A stretch of 64,000 nucleotides of DNA, taken from positions 16,051,059-16,115,058 of the forward strand of contig JAJEKV010000004.1 of assembly GCA_021234155.1 (NCBI GenBank), read 5' to 3'. The notes below the pieces were generated by a model. It worked only from the letters and a program-made list of their open reading frames with translations. It did not search any database and had not been told where the DNA came from. Below, piece after piece: positions 22,790 to 34,969 of the stretch. The number at the start of each line of letters is the position of its first letter. The stretch's first letter is position 1. Both the position numbers and the translations under genes were made by a program. This DNA is from Isoetes taiwanensis (Eukaryota; Streptophyta; Lycopodiopsida; Isoetales; Isoetaceae).

Positions 22790-22950
22790 GCATCCACAAC
22801 TTCCATAGAAACATGCACAACTTCTTCTAAAGAGCCATATTTGATAGACATATGAATTAAAGAGTCGTACAAAAAAATCATCTTCAACCCACAATATACA
22901 AGTTTAGAGTGTATCTCCCACCTTTGTTTTTTCAATTGGCACACACACAT
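22790..22950 (-). pseudogene. PPR protein fragment
   Basis: The minus-strand frame contains one recognisable pentatricopeptide repeat stretch: EIHSKLVYCGL, DSLIHMSIKYGSLEE, the usual positions of the IHS..V..G and LI.MY.K.G elements. It is isolated, with no further repeats around it, so it is a relic. Confidence 0.5.
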
Positions 22951-23477
22951 ATTAGCATAATAGCAGGGAACAAAAGATCAAAACATTTTAAACGTAATAA
23001 GATGTATATGTAGTATATGTAGGACCAATTTCGAGATCTCGTGATTCAATCCTACAAGCATGCGATTCGTGTATTTTACACATCAAGCTCGAAACCTTTA
23101 ACATTTTTTTTTTTCTAGTGTATCAAACTTGGAAACATAGGAACTAGAATCATATCCCCATCGGACCCGAATAGCATTTGTCCATTTAAAATATGTTTAA
23201 ATATCTAGAACTTCTTTGCTCGCTAGGTCTTTGTATGATAGTGGTGCAAGAGAGTTAGCAAAAGATGTTCATTACCAGCAATAGGATGTTTTCCATCACA
23301 GACACGCTTATATGGTAAAGGAAACTTGGCATGCGGAGTACATTGAACAAAGATGCCCAAAGATTAAACGCTAAAGATTAAAACGCGTTACACGTAAGAC
23401 ATGAAATGGCTGGCGTGATCCGAATGAAACCGACAGCTTTTAGACTTATACAACACAACTTTGATGCTTCACAAAAT

Positions 23478-23840
23478 CCTTCCAAATACGGGTGAGTAGC
23501 TCATACCCGGGTATGGTCAAGATTTAGATTAGAGCTGAAGCTTTGCCGCTTGTTCTTTGCGGTGTTTCTCAAGAGGGACCAACCGGCCGCTGCGCGATGA
23601 GGAAGATATGAAGTCGCCATCTATTGTAACCTTTGACACCGCTTGCCCCATAGCCTAAAACTTATGTGTATTGGGAAGAGAATTTGCATAGCCAGCCTTC
23701 CAAATACGGTGAGTAGCTCATACACCGGTATGGTCAAGATTTAGATTAGGGTCAAGCTTTGCCGCTTTGTTCTTGCGTGTGTTTCTCAAGAGGGACCTAA
23801 CCGGCCGTTGCGTAATCGTGAAGATATGAAGTTTATTTTC
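23478..23840. repeat. 218-bp direct duplication
   Basis: The block beginning ccttccaaatacg at 23478 (about 145 bases, through gaagatatgaag) recurs at 23696 with scattered substitutions and small indels. The copies are about 90% alike by eye. No ORF is evident. Confidence 0.75.
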
Positions 23841-24367
23841 CTGAAGATGAGCAATCCTACTCCTAAAGAAATTACCTTCACATTCAAAAAAGAAATTAGT
23901 CTAAGATTGTCTGCACTTCAAATTCTACCTCAAATTCTCAGATGATGCATGTGCTATGATTCTCCAGATGCAGATTATAACGATGTTTCCTTTGCCGCTT
24001 TATTCTCGTGATCGTAACCCATCGATGCCATAAGAGATGGAGATGGAGCCTTGTCTCAGCTCTCATGCCGCCGCCGACATAGTTCTAACACCGCCGGACA
24101 TATGTTTTCGATGCTGATGCCCCGCCCGGCGCATCATGCCAAACCGGATGCCCTTTCGGGCCGAGGCAAACGCAACATGGTTTCAGCGCGCCGATGCCTG
24201 CCCTACCTCGCATCATCCCAAACGGATCGCTTAAAACGTTTCTTTTGAAAACCACAAACCTAATATTATCCTAATATTTGAAACCTAAGCTAAAAAAACA
24301 TGCAAACAATAAAAGCCCACAACCACACGATTTTCCCTCTTCTTTAAAATCAATGGCTAACAAATGG

Positions 24368-24485
24368 GTGCACTCTAGAAATACCATTTAGTACGTCCAC
24401 GTGAATACGCCCATGAAATCATATGAAAACCATGCCAAAAAGCGTATAAAATCACAAAAAAACCCCCTCATTATAATGCTACATA
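24368..24485 (-). repeat. Dispersed repeat family C, copy 1
   Basis: About 115 bases match the reverse complement of 44129-44250 at roughly 90%, including ccatgaaatcatat and agcgtataaaatcac blocks. The other copy lies next to the hAT transposase relic, so the repeat may be hAT-related. Confidence 0.7.
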
Positions 24486-25220
24486 TTGATTTGCTTAATC
24501 TGCAATCTCATCATGTTCTACCATTTATGATGTTTCTACTCTTGATAACACCTGCAAGAAAAGCTAATGTACTCCATGAACTTGGTTTGCTTAGTTAATA
24601 GTCATGATCATGATTCTACATACTTATATTCTGTCTTGCATACATACATACATAGGTTTTGAACATGCACTACCAACTAGTCGTTCATCATGTGTGAAAG
24701 CATCTTGCCCTGTAGAGGTAGATAAACAGCAAATTTAAGTTAAGTTCATTTTTGTCTCAAACATGTAGTTGCAGGTGGGTCAAAAAATAATAAAACTAAA
24801 AAAAAAACGAGGGGGAAAGATCTCAGCAAATTATAGATGAAAGAAAGTTGGGTTGTTGAAATGGGCTCATTTGCCATATTTAAAGATAATTTGAGACATG
24901 CATCTGAAACATAAATGAAAGAGAGTTTGTCTGGTCTCATTCCCTAATGCTGCAATTTATCCTCAGGTGTCAACGCTTTGCATATGCACTAGGCATGTTA
25001 TCACCAAAGGAGGGACATCATTCTCAAAATGCAAGATTGGACAGATTTTTCTGCTGTAAAAAATTCTCACCATGCAAAAGGTGGATGTAGATCTTCATCA
25101 GAAGAATTGGAAGCAAACATAACCTAGAATTTTTTACTTGATAAGAAATGAAGACAGCCATCCAAGCCACCAAGCAATCAACAGCGGCATCCAAATAACA
25201 GGTTAAACTAGCTACATGAT

Positions 25221-27715
25221 GTGAACGACGCATTTCAGGATTTCAAGAGACAAAGGCATCTAGACAAAATTCTTAACTCAGGCTGCATTTCTCTCATTCC
25301 CAAGTGTAAGGAACCTTCATCAATTTCGGACTGGCGTCCTATCACCTTGTTGTCTTCTGTGTACACGATCTTTGCCAAAGCTTATGCACAAAAGCTTCGA
25401 GATATTCTTGCTGATTCCATATCCTCTACACAGTCAGGATTTCTGCCACGACGATGCATATTAAGCAATGTAGCTGCTGCCTATGAAGGTGTTTATTGGG
25501 CTCGATTTCAGGGCCATGAAATTGTATATTTAAAGCTGGACTTTGCAAAAGCATACGACAGTGTTGACTGGGCCTTCTTAGAGAAATGTCTCTTACGCTT
25601 TGGTTTTGGTGCATAATTCATAGCTGCTATCATGACCTTCATTATTCTGCTCCCTCTTCTATTCTCTACCAAGGGGAACCCTCAGCATTCTTTCGGGTGG
25701 GTTGTGGCATCCGTCAGGGCTGCCCATTAGCTCCATTGTTATTTATAGTTGTGGCAGAGGTCCTTGCCCAGGTCTTCTCTCTTGTCGCTCAGGAGGGAAT
25801 CTTGCATGGACTTCCTATAAACAATGGGTCGCAGGAGATCTGTAATCAATATGCGGATGACACTTTCCTTTTTTTGAGGGCAGATGAGCAAAATTTGTAG
25901 AATGCCATTTCCTTGTTGGATTTGTTTTCCCTAGCATCTGGTATTTTGTGGGTTGGCAGAAGTGCACAGCACTACGGGCATTGGACTCTCCAGTTCCACC
26001 ATGCGTAACTGCCTATCCACGGAAGATCCTTCCCCGTGCTAAAGCAACCAAACTTCTTGGTATCCCTGTAGGTGTTCATATCTCATCAGGAGATGCTTGG
26101 GAGGCTGTGATTAAGGGCTTGGAAAAGCACCTTTTCTAGTAAGCTTTCCATGGCGGGACGAATCATTGTGGCTAAGTCAGTTTTAAGTAGCGCCCATGTG
26201 TATATGGCTTCGTTCATGTTGGCTCCACAGTCAAAAGTACAACTTGTGAACCTCCTCCATGTCACCCACACCCGACCGATTCCCTTGACCTCCCAAGAGT
26301 GCAGCCTCGTGGATTGTCAGGAACTTCATTTAAGGGGGAACAGGGGAGGATGTTGTTGTCAAAGTCAGTTAGAAAAAGTGCATGTTGCCAAAGCATTTTA
26401 GCGGCCTCGGGATGATCAGTTTTCTTTTGCAGAGCAAGGTGATGATTTGAAAGTTTATTTGGAGAATTTTGAATCAGGTGGATGAGTCCCCGGGGTCCCA
26501 TCTTGTTTATCAGTCTTTGCAAATGTGCATTTCTTTTGGGTCTCCATCTGTTAGACCACTTTTCCCATGTGCTCTATTTTATCCACTGACCGCATACCCT
26601 AATGCATCTCCATTTCTTAGAGGATTGCTAGTTGCATGGGAGACTGTACAATCTCTGTTTCATTTTCACCATCTTGCGCACACTAGCACTACTGCAAGTT
26701 GTTGGTGAATCCATTGGACAGTGGTCCTCTGGTATCTTCAATCCACCCATTGACGCAGCGTCGATGGAGATCAGTAGGTGTGTATATATGATATCTGATT
26801 GGTATAATAATCAAAGGCAGTTGCTGACATGGGAAGAGTTTAGAGCTCAGTTCCTCCTTTTAAGGTGGGATCGGGCTATTTGGCAGAAGGTGTCTTCCTC
26901 CAATAGCATAAGTGGATGATGGATGACCCCCAGCCTTGGGTAGTTCATGAGCGTGTCAAAGCAAATAGGTTGGTGAATTCCATGTACAAGGTCTTGCTTG
27001 CTGCGGACGTCTTGCCTCCTTCATCCAAGTGGCCTTTGGTCATTCCTAGGGATCGGCAGAAAGCAGTATGGAAATAGGTATGGGATAAACTACTCCATCC
27101 CAAAGTATCTGTTTTATGGTGGCAAGTCATTCATCGTTGTCTGCGAGTTAATATCCTGGTGCACAAATTTTGTCCAGAGGTATCTGCACTTTGTCCCCTA
27201 TGTGCACAGAGGGACGAGACTATTGTGCATTGCTTCTTCCTGTGTAGACATGTCAGGCATGCTTGGTTGTGGCTTCAAGGCCCCTTTCGTTGCAATTTGA
27301 ATAGCCAGCAGGTGTTATTACAAGTGGCTGGGAAAATTTGGCAAAAAGGGTGTTTCTTCTGCATGGATCATCTGGTCCATTTAGAAAAGAAGGAATCTTC
27401 TCATATTCAAAGGTCTTACTTGTTCAGATGCACATGTTACCCAACAACAAATTGTCAAAGCATTCAGGTGCTCATGATCAATTGCTAATGAGGTGAAGAG
27501 TCGTATTTGGGAACACTATCTTCAGATTTACACTTACTCATGAGATTTTGCTTGCTCCTCCTACTGTTTGGATGTCGTATTTGAATGGAGTGGTTTTGCT
27601 CTGGTGGACATTCTGTCCACTGAGTTTTTAGTCCCCATTGTACTTTGTAACTTTCTCTGGATAATAAAGGCTCAAGTCCTTCAAAAGAAAAAAAATAAAA
27701 ATAATAACAAGGAAG
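25221..27715 (+). mobile_element. L1-like LINE, 5'-truncated and decayed
   Basis: Reverse-transcriptase pieces follow one another in shifting frames: SLIPKCKEPSSISDWRPITL, FAKAYDSVDWAFLEKC (25221-25616), GIRQGCPLAPLLF and QYADDTFLFLRA (25586-25900), then KLLGIPVG (about 26050). A zf-RVT-type C-terminus follows with VLWWQVIHRC, CPLCAQRDETIVHCFFLC and HAWLWL (about 27090-27290). The 3' end has ataataaaggc (about 27660) and an A-rich tail at about 27685-27715. Endonuclease and ORF1 were not seen, and several stops and shifts make it dead. Confidence 0.85.
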
Positions 27716-30700
27716 GTGTTGCACAATAGCACTTCCAGAAGACAATGCTCCAGACAAGGGGTAAGAAATGCAAGAAGGGACAATACTTTAGGTATTCCGT
27801 TTGATATCAAATAGTGTTCTATAGAGCAGACCAATTTCATGCTTAGCAAGAGCACCAATTCTCAGATCACACTTTGTATTCTTCTTATACTGTCAACGAA
27901 ATCTTAACATGCATGTTGGAGAAGAAGATGAAGACATATATTTAGAGGTTTTCTAATTTTCTTGACCGTACATGAAAAATTAGAGAAATCCAACGACATG
28001 AAATCAATTTAGCTCAGGTGGATATACAGGTGGATAGTCTAGAATTGCAAGATTTTATCTTATTTTTAGCATGTCAGCCCAACCAAGCCTACAAGCTTTC
28101 TTGCAATTCTAGCCTATCCACATAGCACCTCCACCTCACCAAAATCTGAGATGGCATATCCTCCACCTTTAGATCCTCTCTTTTACAAATCAATGGCCAC
28201 GAAAAATTAGAAAATGGCTAAAAAATAATAACAGAATAAGAGCAGGCACTGTATCCTGTATCCCGCGTTTGCAAAAGGAAAGAAAGGAGCTTCAAAGCGA
28301 GGAAACCAGCCTTATTTCTTACAAATGCTGATCAAAAGGGCAACGGATTCATCCAAGTCTTCGATTTGTAGTCGATTTCTTCGACGACAGTGGATTCTTC
28401 CGTAAGTTTTGTGGTGCTTTTCTTTCCTTGCAACAACCGGATGTTTTTCTTCCCATCAGTTTTGGTCCGTATCTCAAGGGGCTGCAGGCCGATTCTTTAG
28501 TATTTGCAGCGATTTCCTCAAGTCATGCAAAACCTAACAGACCAATTTTTGAGCGCTCAGTTCTGTCATGCCCGATATATATTAGGCTTTACATGCTCTC
28601 ACATTTCTTTGCTTCCAATAACATTTTCTTAGACTAAAGTCATATATACTTTTAGAGATACTTGAAAATAGATATTTTCTTCATGCCCTCCATCGAAAAA
28701 TGGGTCAAAGCCTTTAATCCATCAGGAACAAAGGTTAGCAATCTTTTATCTGTCTTTTTACTAAGAAATGGGCTGCTTTTTGTTAAAGTTTGGTAATTTA
28801 TATGCCATCTACAAGGATTTGTATGCCAATGCTGGATTGAAATTTGAAACCATATTTGGTGTGGCGGAATGGCATTCTGAAGGCACAACACATGTATCCC
28901 AGTTAGTTAATGTTTGGTGTTTTTAGGGCAATAGTTGCCATGGCAGTTTTATACTTCGAATACAAGTCGTTGCCCACATTATTGTGTTCTAATAAAAGTC
29001 ATTAGCCCCTCTCTCCCTTTTCACTGAGCATTCATGTTGGTCACATAAGATCGGCTTAGTCAGACCATCTGCTAACTGTTACTCTGAAGAAGAGTAACAG
29101 ATTGATATCTTCAGATAAAGTAGATCAGCATGCTTGCAAATTGTGCTGGTATTGTCACAATACAATGTAGTACCTGTGATCAGAGAGCAGCTACGGTGCA
29201 AAATTTGCATGCTTAAACTTACCAACGTGGTAAGTTGTGGCACAGCTATGATATTTAGCAATTGCAATATTCGAAATAATTCTGTGGCCTCTTAGTAGAG
29301 CTCTTCTTAATCATTTCTTTATCAAAGAATAATGGCTATTTTTTGTGCTCATAAAACAGTCACTGAAATATTCAAGGCACAGCGCTAGCTCCTCCACTTT
29401 GCAAAGCAACCATGGGCACGACGCTAGCTCCTCCACTTTGCGTTGCCACAGCTAGGGATGGAGGGATTGAAACTAGATGCACTTTCTCTTAGCGGCACAA
29501 AACATGGAGAAGTAAGATAGGAAGTCTATTCCCATGCCTAATGTCCCCAATTGACCTGCAACCTACCAGTTGTTTTAGCATGTATTAGAACATAGGACCT
29601 GTCTTAAGAAAAATCAAATGGTTGCTTCAAGCTCAGGTGTGCTCTATTTTGATTCCTTGCAAGTCAAGTACTAAGCAATTTTTCATACTATCAAATCTGT
29701 AAGTCTTTTCATTAGAAGGGGGTGCTTAGAGTATAAGTTTATGTCAAGGTTATGTGATATTAGGCATGCCAGTACTTCACATGTATCTTCCTAGCGTGGA
29801 ATGCAGATAATTTCTATGAGAAATCTACCACAGACTTACAGGCCCAATCCCAAAGGGAATTGGATCCTTTTAGATCCTCCATGAATGGGAATGTCATATT
29901 GTTATTGAAAGGGTTTGTCAGTGGAATGAAATTGCTGTGACAGATTATATTAAGTTATTCTGGTCGCCAACTTCTTTTGTAATTCATTGCCCGAGACTGT
30001 TCTAAAAATAGAGTTGTCATTTTCTCTAGCTTCCAGTTACTGTGAGTGAAGAAATATCTTCTTAGTTGTGCTTTTAGATGTTAAAGATTTGTCTCACTAA
30101 GTTGGATTCCCATCACTGCTTGCTTACCATGTATCCATGAACCAAAGCCCCAAAATGTGGGTACAGGTGAGAATGATTTGCTCCATTCTTGCCAATATGA
30201 TTGGGATGAGAAAACAATACTGCCTAGTGTTACTAGGTATCATAAGGTTGCAGTTCAATCATCAAACTTGGATATAGTTGCCTGAGTGTTTATTGTACAT
30301 TATGTGCCACTTAGACTTATTCCAAGTCCAGATTGTAGATATGATTCCCATGCAATTTCACGTTTGGAGATATTCTTTCCTAATATCACATTGTTGTTTG
30401 ACAAATGTAGATACCCTAAAGATAGCTATCCATAATTTCTGGGCTGAAAAAAATTAGTTTGAAAACTTGGTAGTTATTATTGAAGTTGCTAAATACTCTG
30501 TTTTATTTCTATTTCCTGCATGTCTTCCATTCAAGACAGTGAAATCCAAATGCTTTAATATATGAAACATTTCATGTGTTTTGGGAACTTTTTCTTCACA
30601 GGTTCAGTCATGCAGCATCACAAGAAATTGTCTCTCTTTAAGAGTATTTCTCATTGACACTCCATCTCTAGGCTAACATGTTGTTTGGAACAGACTTGGC

Positions 30701-31480
30701 TAATATAGGTTGCTTGAAAATGAAAAAAATATTAGAATAGAACTTGAGAGTTCAATGTTATTGACTAACGGAAGACTGCGAGAGATTGTGAGAGTTCAAT
30801 CCTACTAACAAAGCTTGTCATTTCACTTGTTATTTTAGTCTTTTAAACATATATTTGTTCTTGGGAAAGATAGCTTTACAGTAAAACAAGCTAGATAGCT
30901 TTGCGAAAATCCATTTAATAAAAGTGAAGCTGCTAGCATGTTTTTTTTGTTCCCATTTTGTAGCAACAATGTTTGTAGAGATATAACAACATGACTTTTC
31001 TCATGTAACAAAATTAGAAGGCTCTAGTATATTTAGAGGATGAAAAGAACTCTTTCGAACGCATTTATGCCCTTGTTCCGGTAAAACACTATTAGAGCTA
31101 TGCATTAGAGACATTTGAAAAGACAAATGGATCCTAAGGTTTCTAGTCTTCGTCCTCACAAACTATTAAGACATTTTGAAAGAAAAAAATTATCCATTTT
31201 GTATTAAGTACATAGTAATCAAACTTGTTTTGGTCTACAAGCTATAACCATGCATGTTTAATTTATTGCCAAGATGAGAAAAACTTAGGTAATCATACAT
31301 GTTTAATTTATCGCCAAGATGAGAAAAACTTGGGTGCCTTATTTAGCCCGTGATAGTTTTTAGCTTGATTGGTGTGTGCCTTTTGCTAGTTTTTTTTTTT
31401 TTTTTTTTTTGGGGGTTGAAGACAAGCCTACTAAACAATGATGTCCTTTTTAATTTGTATGGTTTTAAATATCTACTTTT
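27716..31480. other. Long AT-rich stretch, no gene recognised
   Basis: No ORF with a recognisable domain over 3.7 kb. Around 28260-28400 a less AT-rich segment ends in a good donor-like site (ttcc|gtaagttttg), which could be a non-coding first exon, but I found no partner exon. A T run occurs at about 31391-31412. Confidence 0.4.
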
Positions 31481-31489
31481 GGCTCATTC

Positions 31490-31935
31490 TAATTTTTTTT
31501 TTTTTTGAAGGACGTGAGACTCTTTTTATTGACAAGAACAAAGGCGCAATACACAATGCACAGACAGGAATGAAACCCTAGTGGATAGGCTGACCCAACT
31601 AGGCAAAAACACCCGTCTATGCATAAGAATAACACCGTAAATACATCTGCCAAATTATCTCTTTTTTATCATCAGCTAGAGATGAGCAACGATAAGCTTT
31701 AGTGATCTTCTGCTGAGCACAACGGAGAAGCTGTATCAGAAATGTGTGCACCTTGGAAAATACACAAACGTCGCCTCTGCCAGATAGACCACAAAATCCA
31801 ACTAGAAGCAAGATGAAATGCCCGCTTATGCAAGTTAGGCCAAACAGGAGGATAGAGTGCAAGTAGGATCTCCTGGCTAGTGAGAGACACACTGAAAAGA
31901 GTGAACAACCACGCCCAAGCAAGCCCAAGCATTCT
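31490..31935 (-). mobile_element. Truncated LINE 3' end
   Basis: A T run at about 31491-31506 is the poly(A) tail in minus orientation. The adjacent minus frames carry a LINE zf-RVT-like C-terminus: AFHLASSWILWSIWQRRRLCIFQG-like sequence (see 31699-31932). It is a 5'-truncated copy, shifted in frame near its end. Confidence 0.65.
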
Positions 31936-32699
31936 AATTTCTATGGCTTCATTGAATATTTATCGAATGTTGTATCTGAATATACGATTGTATAAGCAAA
32001 TCCTTATTTCTAGCCGTTCAAATGACGTGTATGACATGTAGTTGCATTGCGCTAGGATGGAGTGTTGCCCTTCATTTGCCACACAAAAAAAAAATTCAAC
32101 TTGTTTTCACAGGCAAAGCTACCAAAAAATAGACATGAAACCCATTGTGGAACTTCAAATCTCTAAAACTTATTGATGGAATTGTGGCCATGGATTGCAA
32201 TGGAGATGAGCAGTCCATGAAGTCCAACTTGAAAATTGGAGTCCTTTTTGTTTCAAACTAACACCGTCTCTTCCCATTTTCTTCCCGCAAAATTTCTTGC
32301 CCTTTGTTTCACTTGTCAGTAATGATGGGTTTTAGGGAAAATTTAAAATCTCTAGTAATTTGTGAAAAATGCCTTGTACTTTTGGGAATTGTCAAAATGC
32401 CCCTACCTTGGGATGGCGATCAAAGACGACCTTGAGATAGGAAGAAGAGATGTGTCAGGCAATTTCAAAGTGATTACATACGAAATGTCTACCAAAAGTT
32501 GTTAACGCAAAGATCCAAGAGCCATGGAAATCTGGTGTAGTTTTAATAAACCTATTTGTCAAAGGAAAGGTTTAACATCTCAGACAATTCTGTAGGAAAT
32601 GCCTCTCCCATTTAATAGTTCAAAGAATTGCTAGCTTTCACATATGGAAAAAGGAAATCTCATCCTTATTGTACAAATATCATTAAAGTGTGATGGTAG

Positions 32700-33570
32700 T
32701 TTCAACACGTGATCATTGTGTCATTAGATTTTAGGGTTGAATGGGATCCCTTTTTGCATTGCAACATCGTTTGGACCATGGTTCTAGGCATTGCATTAGG
32801 CCCGTCTGTTGCTGCAATGTGAGAAACTGCAGAATCTTTGCTGGCTCGTCTGTAAGCATCTAGACATGAGCCTCTACGCGGTCGTAATCCAAACGTAGTG
32901 GAGGCATGTGAGGGTTGTAGCACAGGGGATCCGAACAGTCTGCCAAGCCACTTGCAAGAAAAGTGATTGATGGAATCCACTTCAACGTCTTAGCCAACGT
33001 GACGGTGGGTGACTAGGTGCAAATCTTACTCAACTACTGGCACATAATCCACGACAATGGAGCCGCTTCAGGTTCTCCTGCCTACAAGTGTAGATGGCAG
33101 AGGAGGGCCACTACACTAGACCATTGCAAATGAGCAAGTCTAAGCAACTGCTTGCCATAGCACCCGACCTGCTGGATTCTCAAGCAATCTCTGCAGGGCG
33201 AAGCTGTAATATACGCCCTCTGCCAAGGGGTCAAATTTCGTTAGCTGTTCTATCCTCGTGCGTGCATTAAAGTCTCCAAGCAACATGACACAACCCAACT
33301 ATTTGTGCTGCTATATGTCATCATATAGATCGGCGTACGGATCCAGCCCATCCACATCTGACTGGTGGCAATAGAAGTTAGAATTTGCAAGTCGGAGGTA
33401 GCATACCGCCACAAAGAGAGGGTCAACACTACAATTTTGCACTCGTACGCACAACTAACAATTGTATCTCTCCATCTTGCAGGGAGACTAACGATGGCAG
33501 GGTTGTTCTGTAGTATTAGGCAACCCCCATGTTCCTACTTACCTGTGAACTTATTGAGCAATGAATAGTG
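32700..33570 (-). mobile_element. Endonuclease fragment of the GC-rich LINE family (copy 2)
   Basis: On the minus strand this segment aligns with the endonuclease region of the LINE at 52.0-55.7 kb: DPLFVAVCYL, SDVDGLDPYADLYDDI, then MLLGDFNA and VVDYV. The order is the same as in the main copy (52500-52930). It is full of stops. More similar material may extend to about 33800. Confidence 0.7.
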
Positions 33571-33820
33571 TTGATAACTTGGCGAATCTTGTAGCATATG
33601 CCCAGCATGTTCTCAGGTCTCCATAAGGAAGATGAAATCCACATCCACAGTGATGGAGTAGACTATCTCCCTTGTGCGGAGGAAGCCCCCCCCCAAAAAA
33701 AGGGTTCCACGAGACCATGTGCAAGCACAATTCTTAGGGGCCGACAGATGTAGACTCTCGCAGAGTCACAATAGCAGCATGGCGGCCAATATGAGGGTGA
33801 GGTGCATGAGAAAATATATT

Positions 33821-34024
33821 GGTTTGATTACAACGAATCAACCACTAACAACATGTGCTTTTGGTTTGGTTACAATTGATCAGCCACTAATAACATGTGC
33901 TTTTGTAGACGCCTGCAATTGTGGTACTAAAATCTTATATCATGGTGGTACTTAACCAATGGGCCAGTTATGTCACTAAAATCTTATATCATGGTGGTAC
34001 TTAACCAATGGGGCCAGTTATGTC
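33821..34024. repeat. Two adjacent small tandem duplications
   Basis: A 42-bp unit (ggtttgattacaac...) at 33821-33862 is repeated at 33863-33904. A 49-bp unit (actaaaatcttatatcatgg...) at 33926-33974 is repeated at 33975-34024 almost exactly. Confidence 0.8.
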
Positions 34025-34029
34025 GATTG

Positions 34030-34969
34030 AGAACACATTGGTAGTAATGTGTAAATATTTTTTCCTCAAAGACGGGGTTCTTAATCCTCCATAGTAATGA
34101 TTGTATTATGCTATAAACCTTTTGAAGCCTTTGAACACTTGTTGATGATGGCATTCAAGTTGTCGATGTAAAGAAGCATTAGCTAGAAGGTTTCCTTTGG
34201 TTTTAGCCTGATTAGTAAAATCCCGAGATGGATATTGGTTGTGATTAATCGTGTGCAATATACTTTGTATATGTACTAGATGTAGTCTGGGACTCTGGGT
34301 CCTTCTCACAGAAGAAGATTGCTCATCAAACCTCCTAGCAACATGCTCCAGTAACAATGGACCTTCACACACTGAGATTTCTTTTCAAACTTGGGTGAAA
34401 TTGAAGGATTATTTCATGATTTCGTATACTTCGGTGTTCTACAACATGTTTGCCGCCGCAGATTATCCAGATCAGAATGCCGACCGAAAACAACTGTTAT
34501 CAAAGATGTCAGGGTGGCATAGTTTGACTGCTCTAAAACGGCCTGCATGGATGTCGTGCTACCCGTCTCGGCCTCCATGCAAAAATCGTATCCTATTTCA
34601 TTCCACGTTACAACGATGCTCTCAGCGTTGAGAAATCAAAACATGGAGACGGCCAAGCGCTGAGCCAAATCGAGCTTTCCGACCTCCATGCAGCAGTCCA
34701 TCAGATTACAATGCCGACTGAAAATAGTAAACAATTCCTGATTTTAAAAATGTCAGATGGCAGGCACGGAATGTTTTCCACAGTTTGCCGAAAAGACACC
34801 CACATCTTTTGCCATCAAAGATCAGATCACAAGTCTTCGGACGCTATGTATAGCCAAACGCGGACATCTTGAAAGGAAGTATGTATAAATGTATTTGATC
34901 AAAGAATGGATACACCGTGTAGAAGTTGTTTACAATATTTGTACACAAAATTTGGCGAGTCCCAGGGAC
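34030..34969. other. 3' flank of COP1, nothing else recognised
   Basis: Contains the presumed 3' UTR and downstream sequence of the minus-strand COP1 gene. No separate gene was identified. Confidence 0.5.

Noticed and set aside
31391-31412. T run as the tail of a separate retroposon
   Set aside because: No target duplication or recognisable element sequence was found next to it, so it is left as a simple repeat.
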